Assembly (NCBI RefSeq): GCF_943913695.1 | Contig: NZ_CALTZE010000161.1 | Location: 1 to 7,429, forward strand | Source of the DNA: an uncultured Marmoricola sp. | Lineage (GTDB): Bacteria; Actinomycetota; Actinomycetes; Propionibacteriales; Nocardioidaceae | Length of the DNA: 7,429 nucleotides | Direction of reading: 5' to 3' | Shown here: in pieces, positions 1 to 6,108 of the stretch | How the letters are laid out: every line of letters begins with the position of its first letter | Position numbering within the stretch: position 1 is the first letter of the stretch | The notes under the pieces: generated by a model | What the model saw: the letters and a program-made list of their open reading frames with translations, nothing else | Told to the model about the DNA's origin: nothing | Database searches by the model: none | Made by a program: the position numbers and the translations under genes

Positions 1-123
1 GAACCGAACACCACCCCATCGCGAGGTGGCCTGGCAAGACTCACAGTCTCGAGGCTCGCTCCGCTCGCACCTCGACCACCGGCGAGGCGACGGCTCGCAC
101 CTCGACCACCCTCGGGAGCGCGT
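1..123. other. Gene-free left edge with small hairpins
   Basis: No credible coding region is visible between the window edge and the stop codon of the RACo-like gene at 124. Two short inverted repeats can be seen. CCACC at 11-15 pairs with GGTGG at 25-29 across a 9-nt loop, and AGACT at 37-41 pairs with AGTCT at 45-49 across a 3-nt loop. On the minus strand, downstream of the RACo-like gene, the second could act as a weak transcription terminator, but there is no real U tract. An 18-bp direct repeat is listed separately. Confidence 0.5.
63..110. repeat. 18-bp direct repeat, two copies
   Basis: The 18-mer GCTCGCACCTCGACCACC occurs exactly at 63-80 and again at 93-110, a period of 30 bp. Just upstream, TCGAGG near 49-54 pairs with CCTCGA at 70-75 around the first copy, so that copy can form a short hairpin. 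The sequence resembles a dispersed intergenic repeat that I associate with Nocardioides-type genomes (GAGGCTCGCT...GCTCGCACCTC), but that is recollection and was not checked. It lies just beyond the 3' end of the minus-strand operon, where it could mark a transcription end or an insertion scar. Confidence 0.6.
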
Positions 124-2112
124 TCACGACGGACCCCCGGGGAAGGCGAGCTGCTCGACGAAGCGGTCGTTGAAGTCGGTGCGGTCGGAGAGCTCGACGT
201 AGGCGACCGACTCCAGGAGCGCGTCGGCACCGGCGCGCTCGCGGTGGGAGAGCAGCGCCATCTTGGCGCCCTCGCCGGCGACGTTGCCGGCGGAGACGAT
301 GCGCAGCACCGGCAGCGTCGGCACCAGCCCGATCCGCACGGCCGAGGCCGGGGAGAGGTAGGAGCCGAACGAGCCGGCGAGCAGCACCTGCTGCACGTCG
401 GCGTGGGTCAGCCCGAGCTCCTCGAGGAGCAGCGTCCAGCCGGTGGCGATGGCGCCCTTGGCGAACTGCAGCTCGCGCACGTCGCGCTGGGAGAGATAGA
501 CGCACTCCTCGACCGGGGCGTCCGGCGCGGGCCGGTGCAGCACGAAGACGCGCTCCTGCCCGACCTTCGCCAGCCGCGCGGCCAGGTCGGGCGAGATGCC
601 CTCGGCGACCTCGTCGGCGACCAGGCGCCCGGAGGCGTCGAGCAACCCGACCTTGACCAGCTCGGCGACGGCGTCGACGAGCCCGGAGCCGCACAGCCCG
701 CGCGGCTCGACCTCGCCGATCACGCCGAGCTCGACGGTGCCGGCGGCGGCGTCGAGGCGCACCACCTCGATCGCGCCGTCGGCGGCGCGCATACCGCAGC
801 GGATGGCGCCGCCCTCGAAGGCGGGACCGGCCGGCGCGGCCGTGGAGACGACGGTGTCGCCGTTGCTGAGCACGATCTCGCAGTTGGTGCCGACGTCGAT
901 GAAGAGCCGGGTGCGCTTGTCGCGGTCCATGCCCGTCGCGAGCATGCCCGCGACGATGTCGCCACCGACGTAGGCCCCGAGCGACGGGAAGAGCACCGCT
1001 CGGGCGCGTGGGTGCAGCGAGAGCCCCATCTCCGAGGCGGGTACGACGGGTGGTTGCGCCGTCGACATCACGAACGGCGCCACGCCGAGCGGCTCGGGGT
1101 CGATGCCCAGCGCGAGGGCGGTCATCGTGGCGTTGCCGGCGACCGCGACCTCGTAGACCTGCGCCGGGTCGACGCCGCCCTCGGCACAGACCTGATGCGC
1201 CAGCTCGTCCAAGGTCTCCCCCGCGAGTGCCTGGAGCCGCGCCTGCGCCTCGGGGTCCATCATCGTGGCGCTGATGCGCGTGATGACGTCGCCGCCGAAG
1301 GGCTGCTGCTTGTTCAGCCGCGACGCGACCGCCACGGGTGTGCCGAGAGCGAGGTCGAGCAGGGTCGCGACGACCGTGGTCGTGCCGAGGTCGTAGGCGA
1401 TCGCGTAGCGGGCATCGGTGGTGTCGCCGGACTCGACGTCGATGAGCTCGTCGTCGACCACGACCGCGGTGACCTTCCAGTCCGAGGCACGCAGCACGCC
1501 CGGCAGCAACCGCAGCACGGCGAGGCCGACCCGCAGCTCGAGGTCCTCGACCGCGTCGGTGAGGCGCTGCAGGTCGGTGCGCTGGTCGGCGAGGGTGGGC
1601 TCGGTCAGCTCGACGTAGCGCTTCTGCACCGCGGGCCGCAGGATCACCTGCCGGCCCACCCCGACCGTCGCCGCCTTGGGGCGGGTGGTCAGCGGCGGCA
1701 CCTCCACCGCGATGTCCTGCGTCGCGGAGGCCAGGCACGCCAGGCGCCAGCCCTGCGCGAGCTCACCCTCGCTGAACGTACGCCGGTCGTGGCGCGAGAC
1801 CGGCGTCTGCACGTCGAGGCGCACCTTGCACTTGTGGCAGGTGCCGTGGCCACCGCAGGTGGAGTCGATCGCGATGCCGTTCCACGACCCGGCGTCGAAG
1901 ACGGTGACGCCCGGTGGCACGCGCACGGCGCGGTCCTGGCTCGGGCCGTCCTTCGCGAGCACGGTGAAGGACAGCTGCACCCGGCCGCTGCCGTCGTGGG
2001 CGGGCGTGGTCGCACCGGGAGCGGCCACGAGCCCCTCCCGGCCGACCTGGTCGAGCGTGACCTCCTCGGCCAGCCCGGCAGGGGTCTGCGCGGCGCCGGC
2101 CGGGCGGGTCAC
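124..2112 (-). CDS. RACo-like corrinoid activation protein ([2Fe-2S] ferredoxin + ASKHA ATPase)
   Basis: This 662-aa protein probably re-reduces corrinoid that has slipped to inactive Co(II), driven by ATP hydrolysis and a low-potential electron donor. From the N-terminus, an extension of about 45 residues precedes a plant-type ferredoxin domain (about 45-140). Its cluster ligands are Cys86, Cys92 and Cys95 (CGGHGTCHKC, spacing CX5CX2C), and a fourth, Cys126, lies in WRLACLA. A linker follows to about 230. The ASKHA-type ATPase domain has a phosphate-1 loop AYDLGTTT (239-246), FIDVGTNCEIVL (404-415) and LLAGSFGSYL (578-587). Length and domain order match RACo/DUF4445 proteins. The GTG start at 2112 overlaps the stop of the upstream gene (GTGA), continuing the pattern of this operon. 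An in-frame GTG at 2028 has a better ribosome site (GGAGG, 5-nt spacer) and would give 634 aa without losing any domain. Activator function is family-based inference; the family call is firm. Confidence 0.93.
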   Translation of the reverse strand: MTRPAGAAQTPAGLAEEVTLDQVGREGLVAAPGATTPAHDGSGRVQLSFTVLAKDGPSQDRAVRVPPGVTVFDAGSWNGIAIDSTCGGHGTCHKCKVRLDVQTPVSRHDRRTFSEGELAQGWRLACLASATQDIAVEVPPLTTRPKAATVGVGRQVILRPAVQKRYVELTEPTLADQRTDLQRLTDAVEDLELRVGLAVLRLLPGVLRASDWKVTAVVVDDELIDVESGDTTDARYAIAYDLGTTTVVATLLDLALGTPVAVASRLNKQQPFGGDVITRISATMMDPEAQARLQALAGETLDELAHQVCAEGGVDPAQVYEVAVAGNATMTALALGIDPEPLGVAPFVMSTAQPPVVPASEMGLSLHPRARAVLFPSLGAYVGGDIVAGMLATGMDRDKRTRLFIDVGTNCEIVLSNGDTVVSTAAPAGPAFEGGAIRCGMRAADGAIEVVRLDAAAGTVELGVIGEVEPRGLCGSGLVDAVAELVKVGLLDASGRLVADEVAEGISPDLAARLAKVGQERVFVLHRPAPDAPVEECVYLSQRDVRELQFAKGAIATGWTLLLEELGLTHADVQQVLLAGSFGSYLSPASAVRIGLVPTLPVLRIVSAGNVAGEGAKMALLSHRERAGADALLESVAYVELSDRTDFNDRFVEQLAFPGGPS

Positions 2113-3038
2113 GAGACGGTGGCGGGAGCCTGTGCCGCCGACGGGGCTGCTTCGGCGGCCGCCTCCTCGGCGGCCTTCTGCATCTGCCGATGCCGCGAGA
2201 TCCAGGCCATGCCCCACTCGTCGTGGCCCAGCAGCAGGTCGGCGGCCTTGACCGCCGAGACGACCGAGGGCGTGCGGCAGTCCATGATCGCGCTGGAGAG
2301 CCCGCAGGTCATCGCCATCGAGAGCCAGGCGCCGTTGAGCTCGTGGCGCCCGGGCATCCCGAAGGAGACGTTGGACGCACCGCAGGTCATGTTCATGCCC
2401 CATCGGTCGCGGATGCCGCGCATGGTCTGCAGCGTGGAGACCCCGGTCGCCTGGTCGGCGCCGATCGGCATCGCCAGCGGGTCGATGACGATGTCCTCGA
2501 TTGCGATGCCGTACTCCTGCGTCGCGACCCGCACGATCTTCTCGACCAGCTCCAGGCGCTTCTCGGCCTCCATCGGGATCTCGTCGACGTCGTTGGGCAG
2601 CGCGATGACGGCGGCGTCGTACTTCTTGACCAGCGGCAGGATCTGCTCCATCCGCTCGTCCTCGGCGGTGATGGAATTGACCAGTGCCCGGCCGTTGTAC
2701 GCCGACAGCCCGGCCTCGAGTGCCTCGACGACCGAGGAGTCGATGCAGATCGGCAGGTCGGTGAGCTCCTGGATCATCGTGATGACCTTGGCCAGCAGCT
2801 CGGCCTCGTCGACCAGCGGGACGCCCATGTTGACGTCGAGCACGTCGGCGCCGCCCGCGACCTGGGACCGCACGTCACGCTCGACGGCGGAGAGGTCGCC
2901 CGCGCGGATCTGCTCCTGGAAGATCCGGCGGCCGGTGGGGTTGATGCGCTCGCCGATCAGGCAGAACGGCCGGTCGTTGCCGAGCACGAACTCCCGGGTG
3001 GCAGAGCGGATGGTGGTGTGCAGCGGGGTGGCGGTCAT
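2109..3038 (-). CDS. Pterin-binding methyltransferase (MtgA / AcsE-like, methylcorrinoid:tetrahydrofolate)
   Basis: This 309-aa protein has the dihydropteroate-synthase-like TIM barrel used by methyltetrahydrofolate:corrinoid methyltransferases. Visible family motifs are LIGERINPTGRR (27-38), ADVLDVNMG (64-72), ICIDSS (97-102), LVNSIT (119-124), VIDPLAMPIGAD (185-196) and TCGASNVSFGMPGR (218-231). The Asn in the GASNVSFG segment is part of the pterin-binding signature. In this operon the likely direction is transfer of methyl from the methylated corrinoid protein to tetrahydrofolate, as in MtgA of glycine betaine demethylation, rather than the acetogenic AcsE direction. No CO dehydrogenase/acetyl-CoA synthase genes are nearby, but the sequence alone does not fix direction. 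The ATG overlaps the corrinoid-protein stop (ATGA), with GAAGG upstream. An Ala/Glu/Pro-rich tail from about 288 looks disordered and exceeds the usual core of about 260-280 residues. True folate dihydropteroate synthase (FolP) is unlikely, given the motifs and the neighbours. Confidence 0.9.
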   Translation of the reverse strand: MTATPLHTTIRSATREFVLGNDRPFCLIGERINPTGRRIFQEQIRAGDLSAVERDVRSQVAGGADVLDVNMGVPLVDEAELLAKVITMIQELTDLPICIDSSVVEALEAGLSAYNGRALVNSITAEDERMEQILPLVKKYDAAVIALPNDVDEIPMEAEKRLELVEKIVRVATQEYGIAIEDIVIDPLAMPIGADQATGVSTLQTMRGIRDRWGMNMTCGASNVSFGMPGRHELNGAWLSMAMTCGLSSAIMDCRTPSVVSAVKAADLLLGHDEWGMAWISRHRQMQKAAEEAAAEAAPSAAQAPATVS

Positions 3039-3703
3039 GAGGCGAGCACCTTCGAACGGCGGGTGGCGAGCAGGTCCTTGGCACGGCGTACGCAGCCCGA
3101 GGCGTCGGCGGCGTAGCCGTCGGCGCCGACGGCGTCGGCGTACTCCTGGGTGACGGGGGCACCGCCGACCATGACGATCACGTCGTCGCGCATGCCGGCC
3201 TTCTCCAGGGCGTTGATGTTGGCCTTGAACATCGGCATGGTCGTGGTGAGGAAGGCCGAGAAGCCGACGATGTCGGGCTTGTGCTCCTCGATCTTGGCCA
3301 CGAAGGTCTCCGGCGCCACCTGGACGCCGAGGTCGATCACCTCGAAGCCGGCGCCCTCGAGCATGATGTTGACGAGGTTCTTGCCGATGTCGTGCACGTC
3401 GCCCTTGACCGTGCCCATCAAGAAAGTGCCGACCGTCTCCACGCCGGTGTCGGCGAGCAGCGGGCGCAGCACCTCCATGGCGCCGGCCATCGCGCGACCG
3501 GCGATCAGCATCTCGGGGACGAAGAAGTCACCGCGCTCGAAGCGGGCACCCACCTCCTCCAGGGAGGGGATCAGTGCCTCGAAGAGCAGCGTCTGCGGCT
3601 CCATGTCGAGCGCGAGCCCCTCGTGGGTGAGCTCGATGACGCGGGGACCGTTGCCGACGAGGGTCTCGTCGAAGAGGCCTCGCAGGATCTCCTCAGGGGT
3701 CAT
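3035..3703 (-). CDS. Corrinoid (B12-binding) methyl-carrier protein, MtgC/MttC-like
   Basis: This 222-aa protein is the methyl shuttle between the two methyltransferases encoded beside it. Residues 1-90 form the helical cap domain (B12-binding 2 type), with the typical PSLEEVGARFERGDFFVPEML segment (46-66). Residues about 91-222 form the Rossmann-like cobalamin domain. The cobalt-ligating motif is GDVHDIGKN, with His104 as the expected lower axial ligand in DxHxxG (Asp102, His104, Gly107). SAFLTTT (149-155) and VGGAPVT (179-185) complete the nucleotide-tail-binding signature. Length and domain order are those of MtaC/MtmC/MttC/MtgC-type stand-alone corrinoid proteins, not of full-length MetH. 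The ATG overlaps the iclR-type stop codon (ATGA), with AAAGG 9 nt upstream. The MttB-family partner is encoded divergently, and the acceptor methyltransferase directly downstream. The family is certain; the partner and methyl source are inferred from context. Confidence 0.95.
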   Translation of the reverse strand: MTPEEILRGLFDETLVGNGPRVIELTHEGLALDMEPQTLLFEALIPSLEEVGARFERGDFFVPEMLIAGRAMAGAMEVLRPLLADTGVETVGTFLMGTVKGDVHDIGKNLVNIMLEGAGFEVIDLGVQVAPETFVAKIEEHKPDIVGFSAFLTTTMPMFKANINALEKAGMRDDVIVMVGGAPVTQEYADAVGADGYAADASGCVRRAKDLLATRRSKVLAS

Positions 3704-4488
3704 GCGGTCGGACCTTTCGTGCTGGAGCCACGGTGGAGCTGCCGGGAGAGCCGCTGCGTGTGCTCGACGAGGAATTGACCGACGTCCTCGGTGCGCGCCT
3801 CCAGGCGCGTCGTGGGGCCGGACACACCGACCGCGGCGACCACGTCGTCGTCGGGGCCGAAGATGGGGGCGGCGAGGCCGGAGAGACCGGGCTCCAGCTC
3901 GTCGAAGGTGGTGGCGTAGCCGCGCTCGCGCACCCAGGCGAGGTCGTCCTCGAGGTCGCCGCGGGTGGAGATGGTCTGCGAGGTCGGGGCGGTCAGCCGG
4001 CCGTCGGGCAGCTCGAGCACCTTCCAGGCGAGCAGCACCTTGCCGAGTGCGGAGCAGTGTGCGGGCACCTCGACGTCGTTCCAGTCGGGGGCGCCGAGCA
4101 GGTAGGTGCCCTCGACCTGGGCGATGTGCTCCACGCGGCCGCCGTTGGCGACGGCGAGGTGGGTGGTCTCGCGGGTCTCGGCGGCGATGGTCTCCATCAC
4201 CGAGCGCGCCAGCCGCGCCAGCTGGGCGTTGCGGTCGTGGCGGGCGGCGTAGAGCACGAAGAGCGGGCCGCCGACGTACTCGCCCTGCTGGGTGCGCTCG
4301 AGCAACCGCGTGCGCTCCAGCGCCGCGAGCAGCCGGGACGTGGTCGACCGGGCCAGACCAGTGGCCTCGATCAGCTCGCCGAAGGTGACGGGTGCGTCGG
4401 CCTCGACCACCATCGTCACCAGCGAGGCGGCCCGATCGACCGCCTGGGTGCCGCTGCTCTCGCCACTCACCGCTCCGGGGCCGGTCAT
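3700..4488 (-). CDS. IclR-family transcriptional regulator
   Basis: This 262-aa protein is a full-length IclR-type regulator. A winged helix-turn-helix spans about 14-75, with TFGELIEATGLARSTTSRLL (35-54) as the recognition region. A GAF-like effector domain covers about 80-250, with the family hallmarks HCSALGKVLLA (144-154), GLSGLAAPIF (201-210) and GVSGPTTRL (221-229). The ATG at 4488 is chosen because GAGGGG lies 9 nt upstream, the HTH begins shortly after, and upstream sequence in this frame belongs to the promoter region. It is the first gene of the four-gene minus-strand operon and its TGA overlaps the corrinoid-protein ATG, so regulator and carrier are likely translationally coupled. 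It faces the divergent MttB-like gene across a 159-bp gap. It probably senses the methylated substrate or a product and controls both directions as well as itself. Whether it represses or activates cannot be told from sequence. Confidence 0.93.
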   Translation of the reverse strand: MTGPGAVSGESSGTQAVDRAASLVTMVVEADAPVTFGELIEATGLARSTTSRLLAALERTRLLERTQQGEYVGGPLFVLYAARHDRNAQLARLARSVMETIAAETRETTHLAVANGGRVEHIAQVEGTYLLGAPDWNDVEVPAHCSALGKVLLAWKVLELPDGRLTAPTSQTISTRGDLEDDLAWVRERGYATTFDELEPGLSGLAAPIFGPDDDVVAAVGVSGPTTRLEARTEDVGQFLVEHTQRLSRQLHRGSSTKGPTA

Positions 4489-4534
4489 GCTTGACCGCCC
4501 CTCGGCGCGCGGGGGAGAGTGTCGCCACCGGCTC

Positions 4535-4563
4535 CCACGATGTGGAACTGCTTGCCCATATGG
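4535..4563. promoter_or_regulatory. Candidate operator: two small palindromes in the divergent region
   Basis: CCAC-gat-GTGG (4535-4545) and the perfect 8-bp palindrome CCATATGG (4556-4563) have centres about 20 bp apart, close to two helical turns. They lie at the predicted start point of the minus-strand promoter and overlap a weak plus-strand -10-like TATGGT (4559-4564). That is a sensible place for the IclR-type protein to control both directions. No known consensus supports the assignment. Confidence 0.25.
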
Positions 4564-4565
4564 TG

Positions 4566-4595
4566 AGGCTAGGTTTCGACGGGAGCTCAGGTCAA
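4566..4595 (-). promoter_or_regulatory. Candidate sigma70-type promoter for the iclR-led operon
   Basis: Reading the minus strand, TTGACC (plus-strand 4590-4595) is separated by 18 bp from TAGCCT (4566-4571). This is a good match to actinobacterial housekeeping -35 and -10 elements. Transcription would start near 4559, leaving a leader of about 70 nt before the ATG at 4488. It is the best promoter-like pair in the divergent region. It is a sequence match only. Confidence 0.5.
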
Positions 4596-4637
4596 GCACC
4601 ACCCCGCGACACGTCACCACCCGTCTAGTTCTCGCTC

Positions 4638-4643
4638 GAGGAG
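4638..4643 (+). promoter_or_regulatory. Ribosome binding site of the MttB-like gene
   Basis: GAGGAG ends 4 nt before the ATG at 4648. It fixes the start codon of the methyltransferase, since an in-frame stop (TAG at 4627) lies just upstream and no better-placed start is visible. No convincing -35/-10 pair was found for this gene. Confidence 0.7.
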
Positions 4644-4647
4644 TCAC

Positions 4648-6108
4648 ATGTTCCGCAACCGGATGCCGCGCTACGAGATCCTCTCGGCCGACGCGATGGA
4701 GACCCTCGACCGCGGCTGGCGCCGGCTGGTCAGCGAGCTCGGCGTCGAGTTCATGAGCCAGCGCGCGCTCGACCTGCTCGGCGCCGCCGGTCAGAAGGTG
4801 GAGGGCGACAAGGTCTTCTTCGACCCCGAGTGGATCCTCGAGCAGGTCGCGAAGGCGCCTGCCGAGTTCGACCTCCAGGCCCGCAACCCCGAGCACAACC
4901 TGCACATCGGCGGCGACGCGATGGCCTTCGGCGCGGTCTACGGCCCGCCCTTCGTGCGGGAGGGCGACGTACGCCGCGACGCGACGATGGACGACTTCGA
5001 GCGCTTCGCCAAGCTCGCGCAGGGCTTCCCGGTGCTCGACTCGGCCGGCGGCGTGATCTGCGAGCCCAACGACACCCCGCTCGACAGCCGTCACCTCGAC
5101 ATGACCTACGCGCTCGCGACGCTGACCGACAAGCCGTTCATGGGCAACGTCGTCTCGGGGCCCAACGCCAAGGACACCATCGAGCTCACCTCGATCCTGC
5201 TCGGCGGCAGCGCCGGTCGCGAGGCGGGCCGCGCGAGCATCGAGCAGACACCGGCGCTGATCTCGCTGATCAACTGCAACTCCCCGCTGCGGTGGGACGA
5301 CCGCATGCTCGACTCGCTCTTCGAGTACGCCGAGGCCAACCAGGCGGTCGTGCTGACGCCGTTCATCCTCATGGGCGCGATGAGCCCGGTGACGATCCCC
5401 GCCGCGCTGGTGCAGCAGATCGCGGAGGCGCTCACCGGGATCGCCCTGGCCCAGACCATCCGGCCGGGCTGCCCGGTCGTCTTCGGCTCCTTCCTCTCCA
5501 ACATCGACATGCAGTCCGGGTCGCCCACCTTCGGCACCCCGGAGTCGGGCATCGGCCTGCTGTGCACCGGTCAGATCGCCCGGCACTTCGGGCTGCCCTT
5601 CCGCTCGGGCGGCGCGCTGACCTCCTCGCAGGTGCCCGACGCGCAGGCGGGCTACGAGGCCCTGATGACGCTGATGCCGACCTTCCTGGCCGGGGCCAAC
5701 TGGGTGATGCACTCGGCCGGCTGGCTCGAGGGCGGCCTGGTCGCGGGCTTCGAGAAGTTCATCGTCGACGCCGAGCTGCTCCAGATGCTCCAGCACGAGT
5801 TCACGCCGCTGGAGATCGACGAGGACTCGCTGGCCTTCGGTGCCCACGAGGAGGTCGGCGCGGGAGGACACTTCCTGGGTGCGATGCACACGATGGAGCG
5901 CTTCCGCACGTGCTTCTACCGCCCGATGCTCTCCTCCTCGGAAAACTACGAGCGCTGGATGCGCAACGGGGCACAGGACACCGCGGCGCGGGCGGGCAAG
6001 ATCTACCAGCAGCGGCTCGAGGCCTACGAGCAGCCCGCGCTCGACGAGGGCGTGCGCCAGGAGATGGAGGAGTTCGTGAACCGCCGTCGCAAGGAGCTCG
6101 GAGACTGA
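4648..6108 (+). CDS. MttB-family methyltransferase, non-pyrrolysine (quaternary amine:corrinoid)
   Basis: This 486-aa protein belongs to the trimethylamine methyltransferase (MttB) family, which moves a methyl group from a methylated amine to Co(I) of a corrinoid protein. It spans the whole family length (about 470-500 aa). Visible family segments are AFGAVYGPPFV (93-103), HLDMTYALATLTDKPFMGNV (149-168), LINCNSPLRWDDRML (207-221), FRSGGALTSSQVPDAQAGYE (318-337), HSAGWLEGGL (355-364) and GAGGHFLGAMHTMERFR (404-420). There is no in-frame amber codon anywhere, so it is a non-pyrrolysine member, like MtgB (glycine betaine), MtpB (proline betaine) and MtcB (carnitine). Such enzymes favour quaternary amines over trimethylamine, but the substrate here cannot be read from the sequence. 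It is cytosolic, with no signal peptide or membrane segment. Its corrinoid partner, methyl acceptor enzyme and activator are encoded divergently, and its stop overlaps the purU start (TGATG). Confidence 0.93.
   Translation: MFRNRMPRYEILSADAMETLDRGWRRLVSELGVEFMSQRALDLLGAAGQKVEGDKVFFDPEWILEQVAKAPAEFDLQARNPEHNLHIGGDAMAFGAVYGPPFVREGDVRRDATMDDFERFAKLAQGFPVLDSAGGVICEPNDTPLDSRHLDMTYALATLTDKPFMGNVVSGPNAKDTIELTSILLGGSAGREAGRASIEQTPALISLINCNSPLRWDDRMLDSLFEYAEANQAVVLTPFILMGAMSPVTIPAALVQQIAEALTGIALAQTIRPGCPVVFGSFLSNIDMQSGSPTFGTPESGIGLLCTGQIARHFGLPFRSGGALTSSQVPDAQAGYEALMTLMPTFLAGANWVMHSAGWLEGGLVAGFEKFIVDAELLQMLQHEFTPLEIDEDSLAFGAHEEVGAGGHFLGAMHTMERFRTCFYRPMLSSSENYERWMRNGAQDTAARAGKIYQQRLEAYEQPALDEGVRQEMEEFVNRRRKELGD

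Noticed and set aside
63..110. Possible CRISPR repeats
   Set aside because: There are only two 18-bp copies with a 12-bp gap, and no further units or cas genes.
41..1738. Long minus-strand open frame of 565 codons overlapping the RACo-like gene in another frame
   Set aside because: The product is extremely Arg/Ala/Gly-rich with no motif, while the overlapping frame encodes the cluster cysteines and ATPase motifs.
2109..3038. Folate-biosynthetic dihydropteroate synthase, or acetogenic AcsE
   Set aside because: Motifs such as GERINPTGRR and GASNVSFG, and the corrinoid-protein neighbour, point to a methyltransferase. No Wood-Ljungdahl genes are present to support the acetogenic role.
244..3153. 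Very long plus-strand open frame (969 codons) opposite the RACo-like and methyltransferase genes
   Set aside because: It is antisense to two genes with clear family motifs. Its translation is low-complexity (rich in Arg, Gly, Asp, His and Val) and has no recognisable domain, as expected for the shadow of high-GC coding DNA.
3035..3703. Fragment of cobalamin-dependent methionine synthase (MetH)
   Set aside because: The protein is complete, with its own start, cap domain and cobalamin domain, and has the length of stand-alone corrinoid carriers.
4626..4631. TAGTTC as a -10 element for the MttB-like gene
   Set aside because: It lies only a few bases from the ribosome site, has no -35 partner at a workable distance, and would leave almost no leader.
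4489..4647. Possible cobalamin riboswitch controlling a corrinoid module
   Set aside because: The gap is only 159 bp and shows no B12-box or the multi-stem layout of that class. The region is better explained as promoters plus operator.
5620..5680. Possible pyrrolysine codon in the MttB-family gene
   Set aside because: The reading frame has no in-frame TAG, including around residues 325-345 where pyrrolysine occurs in the trimethylamine enzymes.
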